Assembly: GCA_045599005.1 (NCBI GenBank)
Contig: JAZRVF010000015.1
Location: 124,001-188,000, forward strand
Direction: 5' to 3'
Length of the DNA: 64,000 nucleotides
Source of the DNA: Treponema_I sp045599005
GTDB lineage: Bacteria; Spirochaetota; Spirochaetia; Treponematales; Treponemataceae
Below, piece by piece: positions 17,722-26,094 of this stretch. Made by a program: the position numbers and the translations under genes. Within the stretch, counting starts at the first letter, position 1. Each line of letters opens with the position of its first letter. The notes below the pieces were generated by a model. That model was given only the letters and a program-made list of their open reading frames with translations. It had not been told where the DNA came from and ran no database searches.

Positions 17722-17749
17722 ATCCCTGTTTTACAGGGTATTTTTTTTT
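17722..17749 (+). terminator. intrinsic terminator before the CRISPR island
   Basis: CCCTGT (17724-17729), a TTT loop and ACAGGG (17733-17738) are followed by TA and then nine T. It would stop transcription coming from mraY. It overlaps the decayed end of the acetyltransferase remnant on the other strand. Confidence 0.8.
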
Positions 17750-17910
17750 CATCAGGAACGTTCTCAAGTTCCCCAATAATCCACATCCTTGTTTTTTTTA
17801 GATTCCGGTATCTGCCAGTTCATTGTATCAACATGAACCGAATGAAAACCGCGTCGAACCGCTTCTTCTTCCGCAGTCTTGAGCATCATTGAACCGATTC
17901 CGATTTTGGA
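17750..17910 (-). pseudogene. GNAT acetyltransferase remnant, truncated at a CRISPR repeat
   Basis: Read on the reverse strand from 17910, the frame begins with SKIGIGSMMLKTAEEEA, followed by VRRGFHSVHVDTMNWQ. This is the acetyl-CoA-binding motif A (R/Q-x-x-G-x-G/A) and the next strand of a GNAT protein. The natural N-terminal half is absent, and the homologous part starts exactly where the lone CRISPR repeat ends. The frame stops at 17764. Shifting by one base in the run of eight A (T8 at 17792-17799 on the plus strand) restores a GNAT-like tail (IIGELENVPDEKK), so a homopolymer frameshift is also present. No start codon or ribosome site remains, and the gene is clearly dead. Confidence 0.65.
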
Positions 17911-17911
17911 T

Positions 17912-17942
17912 GTCGCCCCTTCACGGAGGCGTGAATTGAAAC
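17912..17942 (+). repeat. solitary CRISPR repeat upstream of cas3
   Basis: This 31-base copy differs from the array repeat at a single position (GTCGCCCC instead of GTCGCCTC) and lies in the same orientation, 219 bases before cas3. The change puts a C opposite A in the repeat stem (CGCCTC/GAGGCG). The 3' handle GAATTGAAAC is intact. No second repeat was found in the 219 bases downstream, so it is not an array. It abuts the truncated acetyltransferase. Confidence 0.9.
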
Positions 17943-18117
17943 AAACTCACTTATATACAGATTACGTTTTTTCGCTCTGAAGCTGGATTTGCCAAAAGAG
18001 ATGTTGTCCAGAGAGTCATTTTTTCTCCGAAAAGCGGCTAAAAAAACATTTTTTTTCTTACCGGGACAATATACGGCACTGTAACCGGGCAATAATGGAA
18101 TAAACGAGCAGAGTGTG

Positions 18118-18126
18118 TGCTACAAT
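18118..18126 (+). promoter_or_regulatory. candidate cas operon promoter (extended -10)
   Basis: TGC-TACAAT (18118-18126) is an extended -10 element 35 bases before the cas3 ATG, with a weak -35. The ribosome site is GGGAGA at 18151. 17943-18117 is AT-rich and has no gene. Confidence 0.4.
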
Positions 18127-18161
18127 GACCAATCGGGAGAAAAGGAAAAAGGGAGAAATGA

Positions 18162-20486
18162 ATGATAACTAGTTTATATGCACATAAAAACGAATTCGGG
18201 AATCAGACTTTGGCCGAACATTTGAATAATGTTGCCAAATTGGCAGAAGAATTTGCAAAAGATTTTCTAAATCCTGATTGGGTAAAATATTCTGCTCTGT
18301 TCCATGATTTAGGGAAAGCATTTCCTGACTGGCAAAAGCATCTTCTTACAGGCAAGCAAACTTCAATAAATCATAGTGAAGCTGGAGCTTATATTGCTTA
18401 TAAAAAATTCTATGAAGATAAGTTTTGGGGAAAGATAAAATTCTTTCAAAATACCGTTTCATATTTAGTAGCAGGGCATCATGCTGGGTTGCCAGATTTT
18501 CATCCAGGTTCTGGAAATGATTTGAAGGGACTTTTGAATAATGAAAAAATCAGAAAAATGTCAGATGAACTTCTTAAAATGGAAAAACTTTCTGTCATTC
18601 TCAAAACAGAATTACCAAAGTCTTTACCATTTGGTGCTAAAGAGCTTTCTGTTGATTTTATAAATGATTTTCATCTTTGGATTCGTATGCTTTATTCTTG
18701 TCTTGTTGATGCAGATTTCCTTGATACAGAAAAATTTATGACCCCAGAGGAATACGCACGCAGGGGAAATTATGACCCCCTTGAAGAATTGAAGAAACGC
18801 TTTGATTCCTTTATGGCAGAGAAGCAGGACAATGCTAAAAAATCAAAAATAAATGACATCAGAAAAAATATTTACAACTCGTGTATTGAAAAATCAAAAT
18901 TACCCTCAGGGTTTTATTCTTTGAATGTTCCAACTGGTGGTGGAAAAACTTTGGCTTCTATGGCTTTTGCATTGAATCATGCTTTATTAAATGGGAAAAA
19001 GAGAATCATAACTGCAATTCCTTACACAAGCATTATTGAACAAACATCAAATGTTTATAAATTTGGGACAGATGATATTGCAGAAATAGAAGAATTGAAA
19101 AAGAACGGTAAGTATCTGTTTGGAGAAGAAAATGTCCTTGAACATCATTCAAATTTTGATTTTGACAAAAAAGAGAATGCAGAGATTTTGAAAAAACTGA
19201 AACTTTCCTGCGAAAACTGGGATGCACCAATAATTGTAACTACAAATGTTCAGCTTTTTGAATCATTATTTAATGCTCATAGTTCTCATTGCAGGAAACT
19301 TCATAATCTTGTTAATTCGGTGATAATTCTTGATGAAGTACAGATGTTGCCACCGGAGTTCTTAAAATCAATTCTTTCCGTGTTACAAAGTCTTGTTAAG
19401 AATTTCGGTGTAACTGTTGTTTTGTGTACAGCGACACAGCCTGCACTTACTGGGAAAATAGGTTCAAATACAGCAACTTTTGAAGGAATTCCTGAAAATC
19501 AGATAACTCACATAATCGAAAATCCAGAAGAACTTTCAGAAGCATTAAAGCGTGTTGAAGTGAACGCTGAATTTGCTAAAGAAAAACTTGTTAATTGGCA
19601 GCAGTTGGCAGATGAACTTATAGAATATGAACAGGTTTTGTGCATTGTTCAGACAAGAAAAGATTGCAGGGAACTTCATAGATTAATGCCAAAAGGAACC
19701 ATTCATCTTTCTGCTTTAATGTGTGCAGAAGAACGCAGTGAAATAATTGCAAAAATAAAGTCAAAATTGAAAAATGGTGAACCGATTCGTGTAATTAGCA
19801 CACAACTTGTAGAGTGTGGTGTTGATATTGATTTTCCAGTTGTATTCAAAGCATTATCTGGTCTTGATTCTATTGCTCAGGCAGCCGGCCGTTGTAATCG
19901 AGAAGGAAAGATCAAAGATTTTGGCAAAGTTTTTGTATTCAATCCACCTTCAAAGATTCCTGCTGGACTTTTACGAAAAGGAGCAGATGCAACAAATTCT
20001 TTATTTAAAAAGTATGATTATAAAATAGAACTAACTCCTCAAATATATTCTGAATATTTCAAGAATTATTTTTGGAGCATAAAAGATTTTGATAAACCAG
20101 ATTTTGATTCTACAATGATAAAAGAAGCAAGATATGGTCAATTCCAATTCAGAACTTTGTCGGACAACTATCATTTGATAGACAGTGGTTTTCAAGGAAC
20201 TGTTTATATTTATTTTGAATCAGAAAAAACTGGTAAAAACAACCTTGATTTGCTTGAATTGTTGCGTAAAGGAGAAATTACAAAAAGTCTTATGAGAAAA
20301 TTGAATAGATATTCTGTGAATCTTCCTTTAAATGAAATAAAAGAGTTGGTTGATTCTGGGCGAGTCATTAAACCGTATGCAGATATGGATATTTTCATCC
20401 AGTCTTTGGATGATAAAAATCTTTACCAAAACGGTTTGGGATTGGTCGCAGATTCATTGCATTCATTTGAAACATATATATTCTAA
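18162..20486 (+). CDS. cas3: CRISPR-associated nuclease-helicase Cas3, type I-C
   Basis: Cas3 is recruited by the DNA-bound Cascade complex and degrades the displaced strand. The 774-residue protein has the HD nuclease domain first: His20, HD at 48-49 in LFHDLGKAFPDW, NHSEAGAY near 70 and AGHHAG near 104. The superfamily 2 helicase follows: PTGGGKT at 257-263, DEVQ at 391-394, CTATQP at 422-427 and a C-terminal QAAGRCNREG motif VI. Length is normal for I-C. It starts at ATG 18162 after GGGAGA and heads an uninterrupted cas operon. Codon use is AT-rich compared with flanking chromosomal genes, consistent with horizontal acquisition. Confidence 0.95.
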   Translation: MITSLYAHKNEFGNQTLAEHLNNVAKLAEEFAKDFLNPDWVKYSALFHDLGKAFPDWQKHLLTGKQTSINHSEAGAYIAYKKFYEDKFWGKIKFFQNTVSYLVAGHHAGLPDFHPGSGNDLKGLLNNEKIRKMSDELLKMEKLSVILKTELPKSLPFGAKELSVDFINDFHLWIRMLYSCLVDADFLDTEKFMTPEEYARRGNYDPLEELKKRFDSFMAEKQDNAKKSKINDIRKNIYNSCIEKSKLPSGFYSLNVPTGGGKTLASMAFALNHALLNGKKRIITAIPYTSIIEQTSNVYKFGTDDIAEIEELKKNGKYLFGEENVLEHHSNFDFDKKENAEILKKLKLSCENWDAPIIVTTNVQLFESLFNAHSSHCRKLHNLVNSVIILDEVQMLPPEFLKSILSVLQSLVKNFGVTVVLCTATQPALTGKIGSNTATFEGIPENQITHIIENPEELSEALKRVEVNAEFAKEKLVNWQQLADELIEYEQVLCIVQTRKDCRELHRLMPKGTIHLSALMCAEERSEIIAKIKSKLKNGEPIRVISTQLVECGVDIDFPVVFKALSGLDSIAQAAGRCNREGKIKDFGKVFVFNPPSKIPAGLLRKGADATNSLFKKYDYKIELTPQIYSEYFKNYFWSIKDFDKPDFDSTMIKEARYGQFQFRTLSDNYHLIDSGFQGTVYIYFESEKTGKNNLDLLELLRKGEITKSLMRKLNRYSVNLPLNEIKELVDSGRVIKPYADMDIFIQSLDDKNLYQNGLGLVADSLHSFETYIF

Positions 20487-20501
20487 AACATGGAGAGCAT
20501 A

Positions 20502-21236
20502 ATGAAAGAGTATTTTAATAAAACATTTTGTCTTGAGGTTTGGGGCGAGTATGCGTGCTTTACCAGACCTGAAATGAAAGTTGAGCGTGTCAGCTATGAT
20601 GTTATGACACCCTCTGCTGCCCGTGCAATTTTTTCAGCAATATTTTGGAAACCTGCATTTATCTGGAAAATACGAAAAATTGAAGTTTTGAATCCAATAA
20701 AATGGGTAAATATCAGACGCAATGAAGTTGGTGCAGTTGCCAGTGATAAAAGTAAAGGCATTTATATCGAGGATCAAAGACAGCAGCGTGCAGGTCTCTT
20801 TTTGAAAGATGTCCGTTATAGAATCTATGCTGATTTGGTATTTATTCCACCGAGAGACCGCAAAGCAACAAATAATCCTTTACCCGAATATCTTGTTGAT
20901 TCAGCTGAAAAGACAGATTTATCCAACAAACTGACAGAAGAACACCCTAACGAAAACCCTGGCAAATACAACGCAATGTTTGAACGTAGGGCAAAAAAGG
21001 GACAATGTTTCTTCCAACCATATTTAGGCTGTAGAGAGTTTTCCTGTTACTTCAAACTTGTTGATCCAGAAAAAGAACCAGCAACTCCAATTCCTGAAAC
21101 AAGAGATTTGGGTTTTATGCTTTACGATATGGATTATTCTGATGAAAAAGATATAAAACCGGCTTTCTTTAGAGCAAAAATCGAAAATGGTGTTATCAAT
21201 GTTCCAGACTGGGAAAGCGAGGAGGTTAGAAAATGA
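20502..21236 (+). CDS. cas5c: Cas5c (Cas5d), pre-crRNA processing endonuclease
   Basis: In type I-C systems, which lack Cas6, Cas5c cuts each repeat and stays bound to the crRNA 5' handle. The 244-residue product from ATG 20502 has the RAMP start FCLEVWGEYACFTRPEMKVERVSYDVMTPSAAR, given here in part as residues of about 8-40. It is followed by WKPAFIWKIRKIEVLNPIKW near 50 and a GLFLKDVRYRI strand. ATG 20502 is preferred over ATG 20490 because GGAGAG lies just before it. It is 15 bases after cas3 and overlaps cas8c by four bases (ATGA), so translation is probably coupled. No cas6 gene is present, as expected. Confidence 0.93.
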   Translation: MKEYFNKTFCLEVWGEYACFTRPEMKVERVSYDVMTPSAARAIFSAIFWKPAFIWKIRKIEVLNPIKWVNIRRNEVGAVASDKSKGIYIEDQRQQRAGLFLKDVRYRIYADLVFIPPRDRKATNNPLPEYLVDSAEKTDLSNKLTEEHPNENPGKYNAMFERRAKKGQCFFQPYLGCREFSCYFKLVDPEKEPATPIPETRDLGFMLYDMDYSDEKDIKPAFFRAKIENGVINVPDWESEEVRK

Positions 21237-22993
21237 TTCTTCATGCATTATATGAATATGCGCAAAGAAAAGGTGATGCTCTTCCTGAAGATGGATTTGA
21301 AAATGCAGAAATAAAATATCTTATAGAAATTAACGACGAAGGTTCTTTTGTTACTTTTCGAGACACTCAAGAAAAAGATGAAAAAGGAAATTTAAGAGGA
21401 ACTATTTTTGAACACGTACCACAAGTAAAACATACGAATTCCACCAAAGCATTTCTTTTACTAGATAATTTTGGTTACATACTTCTTGATGAGAAAAAAA
21501 TTAAAGCCTATATAGAGGAATTAGAAAAAGCAAAATGTGAAATAGGTGCGAACAAAGGACTTGATGCCGTTTTAAAATTCTATAAAGAAAATCGAGCTAA
21601 TGGTTTTGAAAAAGTTTTTGATTCAGAATTTTGTATAGAACATGATTTGAAAAAACTCTCTTCAACTTTATTGACTTTTGTTTTAACAGACGAAAATAAT
21701 CTTATTGTACAAGACTCAGATTTGATTAGTTATTACAGAAAATCAATACAGACTGATTCAGAAGAGTCCGGAGATGATCTTGATATAAAAGAAAGTATTT
21801 GTCTTGTTACTGGTGAGAAAAGTACAATAGCAAGAACACATGTAAAACTTAGTAGTATCTGTGAAAAACAATCACCACTAGTTTCGTTTAATAAAGATTC
21901 CTTTTTATCTTATGGAAAAAAACAATCATATAATGCACCTGTTTCCATGAAAGCAAATTATGGTTATACAAAAGCATTGAATTACCTGGTTAACAATAAA
22001 GATGCTAAAAATAATAGATTTAGGCTTGGAAATGATACAGTCGTCTTTTGGGCTGATAAGGAAACGGCAGAAGACTTTGAATCCGATTTTGGGTCTTTTT
22101 TCTCTTTAGCGAATGTTGACAATCCAGATAAAAATGTATTGGAAGTTAAAAACCTGTTTAATGCAATTAACAGCGGAAAATTTCGAGATATAGATTCCAA
22201 TTTTTTTGTTTTGGGGTTATCTCCAAATGCTTCTCGTATTTCTGTTCGTTTTTGGGAAACAGGAAAAGTTGAAACATTTGCAGAACGTATAAAACAGCAT
22301 TTTGATGATTTTGAGATAGTCAAAAATGAAAAATTAAAAGATTTTTTGACTTTATTTGATATTCTTACTGCAACGGCACTTCAGCATAAAATGGATAATG
22401 TTGCACCAAATTTAGTTGGTAATGTCATTCAATCAATTTTGAAAGGATTACCGTATCCTGCAGCATTACAACAGCAATGTATCAGAAGAATTAGAGCAGA
22501 AAAAGATGATCCTGAAAAAAAACAATATAAAGTCACTCGTGAAAGAGCAGCTATTTTAAAAGCATATATAAATCGTATAAATAGAATTAATGAAAAGGAG
22601 GGAGTTACCGTGTCATTAAACAGAGAATGTAAGGACAAAGGTTACCTTATTGGAAGACTTTTTGCAGTCTTGGAAAAAGTTCAGCAGGATACTCATCCTG
22701 GTTTGAATGCAACAATTACAGACCGTTACTATGGAGCTGCTTCAACTAATCCAGTAACAGTTTTTGCTCAGTTGTTAAAACTTAATCAACACCATCTTGC
22801 AAATTATGAAAACAAAGGCTTGAAAGTTATTCGTGAAAAAGAAATCGGTGAAATTATGAGTATGATTGAATCATTTCCTTCACATTTAACTTTTAATGAA
22901 CAGTCAATGTTCGCAATTGGTTATTATCACGAGAAACAAAGTTTCTTTGAAAAAAAAGAAACTGAAGATTCTACAGAAGAGAATAAATTATAA
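21233..22993 (+). CDS. cas8c: Cas8c (Csd1), large subunit of type I-C Cascade
   Basis: Cas8c recognises the PAM and stabilises the R-loop. Within type I-C genes an internal start often yields a separate small subunit, Cas11c. The 586-residue protein opens with MILHALYEYAQRKGD, the typical Csd1 N-terminus. It has ESICLVTGEKSTIARTH with the family Cys region near 190, SLVSFN-like SPLVSFNKDSF, and a GLSPNASRISVRFW segment near 330. It overlaps cas5c by four bases and ends 11 bases before cas7c. A possible internal Cas11c start in the last 130 codons is the ATG at 22590 or a later one: the GGAGGGAG at 22597 precedes a GTG-initiated stretch rather than an ATG, so this is uncertain. Confidence 0.93.
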   Translation: MILHALYEYAQRKGDALPEDGFENAEIKYLIEINDEGSFVTFRDTQEKDEKGNLRGTIFEHVPQVKHTNSTKAFLLLDNFGYILLDEKKIKAYIEELEKAKCEIGANKGLDAVLKFYKENRANGFEKVFDSEFCIEHDLKKLSSTLLTFVLTDENNLIVQDSDLISYYRKSIQTDSEESGDDLDIKESICLVTGEKSTIARTHVKLSSICEKQSPLVSFNKDSFLSYGKKQSYNAPVSMKANYGYTKALNYLVNNKDAKNNRFRLGNDTVVFWADKETAEDFESDFGSFFSLANVDNPDKNVLEVKNLFNAINSGKFRDIDSNFFVLGLSPNASRISVRFWETGKVETFAERIKQHFDDFEIVKNEKLKDFLTLFDILTATALQHKMDNVAPNLVGNVIQSILKGLPYPAALQQQCIRRIRAEKDDPEKKQYKVTRERAAILKAYINRINRINEKEGVTVSLNRECKDKGYLIGRLFAVLEKVQQDTHPGLNATITDRYYGAASTNPVTVFAQLLKLNQHHLANYENKGLKVIREKEIGEIMSMIESFPSHLTFNEQSMFAIGYYHEKQSFFEKKETEDSTEENKL

Positions 22994-23004
22994 GGAGTTT
23001 TATT

Positions 23005-23874
23005 ATGACTAAACTTGAAAAACGCTATGACTTTGTTCTTTACTTTGATGTAAAAGACGGAAATCCAAACGGAGACCCAGATGCTGGAAATCTTCCAAGA
23101 ATTGATGCAGAAACTGGTAACGGAATTGTTACAGATGTTTGTCTAAAAAGGAAAGTTCGTAACTATGTTCAAATGACAAAAAGTTCAGAAGCAGGTTATG
23201 ACATTTTTGTAAAAGAAAAAGCAATTCTCAATAAAGAAATTGAAGAAGCTTATGCGGATATTGGAATAAAAGCCGATGAAAAAAACAAAGCAAAAGGTGA
23301 AGATGTTGAAAAAGGTCGAATAAGAATGTGTGAAAAATTCTTTGACATCAGAACTTTTGGTGCAGTTTTGAGTACAGGTGCAAATGCTGGACAAGTTCGT
23401 GGCCCTGTTCAATTAACGTTTGCTCGTTCTGTGGAACCAATTGTTTCGTTTGAACACAGTATTACTCGTATGGCTGTTACAAGTGAAAAAGAATCAGAAA
23501 AACAAGGTGGCGACAACAGAACTATAGGAAAAAAATATACAGTTCCTTACGGATTGTATAAAGCCTGTGGTTTTGTTTCTCCTCATTTTGCTTCTTCGAC
23601 AGGATTTTCTCAGGAAGACTTGGAACTCTTGTGGCAAGCTCTTTCTCAGATGTTTGAATTCGATCGCGCTGCAGCTCGTGGATTAATGACAACAAGAAGA
23701 CTTATTATTTTTGAGCACAATTCTGCACTTGGTTCAAAACCTGCTGATGAACTGTTCAACCGCGTAAAATGCGAACATGTCGGAAACACTCCCGCAAGAG
23801 ATTTTTCTGATTATTCAATTACTCTTGATGGAAATCCGATTAAAGAAGTTATTACAAAAGTCAATGTACTCTGA
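23005..23874 (+). CDS. cas7c: Cas7c (Csd2), Cascade backbone subunit
   Basis: Cas7c polymerises along the crRNA spacer to form the Cascade backbone. The 289-residue product has the family start RYDFVLYFDVKDGNPNGDPD, then the glycine-rich motif GAVLSTGANAGQVRGPVQLTFARS and a C-terminal MFEFDRAAARGLMTTRRLIIFEH, seen here as residues of about 212-235. Start ATG 23005 lies behind AAGGAG. It overlaps cas4 by 11 bases. Confidence 0.95.
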   Translation: MTKLEKRYDFVLYFDVKDGNPNGDPDAGNLPRIDAETGNGIVTDVCLKRKVRNYVQMTKSSEAGYDIFVKEKAILNKEIEEAYADIGIKADEKNKAKGEDVEKGRIRMCEKFFDIRTFGAVLSTGANAGQVRGPVQLTFARSVEPIVSFEHSITRMAVTSEKESEKQGGDNRTIGKKYTVPYGLYKACGFVSPHFASSTGFSQEDLELLWQALSQMFEFDRAAARGLMTTRRLIIFEHNSALGSKPADELFNRVKCEHVGNTPARDFSDYSITLDGNPIKEVITKVNVL

Positions 23875-24505
23875 ATCAGACTACCTCCTGCTTAGCGGGC
23901 TTCAGCATCTTCGCTTCTGTCCGCGGCAGTGTGCATTGATACACATTGAACAGGAATGGACGGAAAATTTTTTTACTGCGTCAGGAAGTTTTCACCATGA
24001 AAAAGTCCATGGCGGTATTGGAGAATCCCGAAAGTCTGTAAAAACTGAAAGAAATCTTGAGATCGCTTCCAGCACGCTGGGACTTTCTGGACGAACTGAT
24101 GCCGTCGAGTTTTACCCAGATGGCAGAATAATCCCTGTTGAATACAAACACGGTGCGCCGAAAGATAATTCCTGTGACGAAATTCAGTTATGCGCCCAGG
24201 CTATATGTCTTGAGGAAATGCTGAACTGCACCATAACAGAGGGAGCGTTGTTCTACTTCAAGATCAGAAAGCGTATTCCAATAGAATTCACCGTACAATT
24301 GCGAAATGAAACACAGGAACTTGCAGATCTGTTCCACGTCTTCTGTAATTCAGGAATAACTCCCCAAGCAGTTTATTCACGGAAATGTGAAAGCTGTTCA
24401 TTTATCAATTCGTGTTTTCCGGATACAGCAGGAAGAAAAAAATCTGTACAGAATTATCTGCATAGACGAATTGAGTTGGATTCCATACCGGATGATGATC
24501 TGTAG
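23864..24505 (+). CDS. cas4: Cas4, spacer-acquisition exonuclease
   Basis: Cas4 is an iron-sulphur PD-(D/E)XK nuclease that trims prespacers and selects the PAM with Cas1-Cas2. From ATG 23864 the product is 213 residues. It has N-terminal Cys19 in RFCPRQCALIH, the nuclease core GLSGRTDAVEF and IIPVEYKHG (motif with D, E, K), the QLCAQAICLEEM helix, and C-terminal cluster cysteines KCESCSFINSCF. The start follows the family convention (YLxLSGLQHxxFCPRQ) and overlaps the cas7c end by 11 bases. It is separated from cas1 by 112 bases that include a GC-rich stretch. Confidence 0.93.
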   Translation: MYSESDYLLLSGLQHLRFCPRQCALIHIEQEWTENFFTASGSFHHEKVHGGIGESRKSVKTERNLEIASSTLGLSGRTDAVEFYPDGRIIPVEYKHGAPKDNSCDEIQLCAQAICLEEMLNCTITEGALFYFKIRKRIPIEFTVQLRNETQELADLFHVFCNSGITPQAVYSRKCESCSFINSCFPDTAGRKKSVQNYLHRRIELDSIPDDDL

Positions 24506-24617
24506 AAAGCATGAAAAAGATTCAGTCTGTTTCTACAAAGCATCCATAGACTGATCATTCCCGCTTTCCCTCGCTCGCCGCTACCGTTGGCTTTTATGGA
24601 GTTTTATAAAGAGAAAA

Positions 24618-25649
24618 ATGCAACGTTTTTTGAACACCCTGTATGTCACTACACAGAAATCCTACCTTCATAAGAAAGGAGAGGCAGTTGAAGTCCTTTT
24701 GGAAAATCAGTCTGTCGCAGTGATTCCTTTGATTACTTTGGACAGCATTGTCTGTTTCGGAAATATTTCCGTGAGTCCTTTTTTATTGGGGGCTTGCCCT
24801 GAATACAACATAACAGTAAGTTTTCTCTCTGAAACCGGAAAATTCCTTGCGCGGGTACAAGGTCCGGTTGCAGGAAATGTTCTTTTAAGAAAAGCCCAAT
24901 ACAGAATTTCTGATGACAAAGAGCAATCTGCAAAACTTGCCAAATTTTTTGTTACAGGAAAAATAGCGAACCAGCGTACTGTTCTACAAAGAGCAATCCG
25001 AGATCATAAAGAAAAAATCAATGTTGAAGCTGTACAGAAAACAATTTCCGCAATATCAAATAATCTTGCAAAACTTGATACCGAATCTGATCTTGATGTA
25101 ATTCGGGGAATTGAAGGTGACAGTGCAGAATCTTATTTTTCTGTATTTGATGAACTGATTACCTGTCAAAAACAAACTTTTTCTTTTATGGGAAGAAATC
25201 GTCGTCCTCCTTTGGATAATGTAAATGCCATGTTGTCTTATGTGTACACATTGTTATACCACGATATGACAAGTGCACTTGAAACTGTCGGTCTTGATCC
25301 GGCTGTCGGTTTTTTGCACAGAGACCGTCCCGGAAGGTTAAGTTTGTCACTTGATCTTATAGAAGAATTCCGTGCTTTTTTTGCAGACAGACTTGTGCTT
25401 AGTCTGATCAATCGGAATGAGATTCAAGGGAATCAATTTGAAATCACTGCAAGTGGCGCAGTAAACATGAATGATCAGGCACGAAAAACGATAATCACTG
25501 CATATCAGAAACGGAAAGAAATCGTTCTGAATCATCCTTTTGTAGAGAAACGTATGCATCTGGCAATTTTGTTTCAAACTCAGGCCAGATTGCTGGCCCG
25601 TTACATCCGGGGTGATATTGACGGATATCCGGTTTTCATCTGGAAGTGA
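24618..25649 (+). CDS. cas1: Cas1, spacer integrase
   Basis: Cas1 with Cas2 inserts new spacers at the leader end. The 343-residue protein has the family start LNTLYVTTQKSYLHKKGE. Metal-binding residues appear at Glu171 (AESYF), His234 (GFLHRDRPGR) and Glu249 in the DLIEEFR motif. The type I-C pattern FMGRNRRPPLDNVNAMLSY, a little upstream of the His, is present. Start ATG 24618 has AAAGAG before it. A TATAAA box seven bases upstream could be an internal promoter, though no -35 is convincing. It overlaps the reading frame upstream of the cas2 start, so the two are coupled. Confidence 0.96.
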   Translation: MQRFLNTLYVTTQKSYLHKKGEAVEVLLENQSVAVIPLITLDSIVCFGNISVSPFLLGACPEYNITVSFLSETGKFLARVQGPVAGNVLLRKAQYRISDDKEQSAKLAKFFVTGKIANQRTVLQRAIRDHKEKINVEAVQKTISAISNNLAKLDTESDLDVIRGIEGDSAESYFSVFDELITCQKQTFSFMGRNRRPPLDNVNAMLSYVYTLLYHDMTSALETVGLDPAVGFLHRDRPGRLSLSLDLIEEFRAFFADRLVLSLINRNEIQGNQFEITASGAVNMNDQARKTIITAYQKRKEIVLNHPFVEKRMHLAILFQTQARLLARYIRGDIDGYPVFIWK

Positions 25650-25657
25650 AGCCTGCT

Positions 25658-25945
25658 ATGATGATGCTGATAAGTTACGATGTTGCAAGAGATGAAAACG
25701 GAGCAAAGCGATTGCGACATGTTGCAAAAATTTTGGAAGATTACGGGCAGAGAGTTCAGAATTCTGTTTTCGAATGTTTGGTGAATCCGAGTCAATGGGT
25801 CGAACTGCGTGGCAAATTGTTGAAAGAAATCAATCCGAATTTGGACAGCATCCGATTTTATTCGCTCGGCTCGAATTGGAAGCGGAAAGTTGAACATGTC
25901 GGGCAGAAAAATACTATCGATCCTCAAGGAGTTTTGATTTTATGA
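25658..25945 (+). CDS. cas2: Cas2, acquisition complex subunit
   Basis: The 95-residue product from ATG 25658 begins MMMLISYDVARDENGA, with the ferredoxin-fold Asp in the first strand. It continues through RLRHVAKILEDYGQRVQNSVFEC, seen as residues of about 18-40, and ends WKRKVEHVGQKNTIDPQG, the typical I-C form of about 96 residues. A GTG at 25646 overlapping the cas1 stop would add four residues. The leader and CRISPR array follow directly. Confidence 0.94.
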   Translation: MMMLISYDVARDENGAKRLRHVAKILEDYGQRVQNSVFECLVNPSQWVELRGKLLKEINPNLDSIRFYSLGSNWKRKVEHVGQKNTIDPQGVLIL

Positions 25946-26094
25946 TTTTTTCGCGAATATATGGTCCTCATACAGATTGTCTTTTTTAATTTTAAGCAAT
26001 ACAATGATTTATAATTATTGAAACTGGGCATACTGTCAGGTTCGCGCATCAGGGTGTGTAATTTCATAGTATACATACAGTTAAAAATAATACT
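25946..26094 (+). promoter_or_regulatory. CRISPR leader with probable pre-crRNA promoter
   Basis: This AT-rich 149-base leader contains -35 TTGTCT (25977-25982), a 17-base spacer and -10 TACAAT (26000-26005). That would start the pre-crRNA about 83 bases before the first repeat. Position next to cas2 and opposite the decayed last repeat both mark it as the leader end. Confidence 0.7.

Noticed and set aside
17886..18092. 68-codon reverse-strand open frame across the lone repeat
   Set aside because: It has no homology and includes the translated repeat (IHASVKGR).
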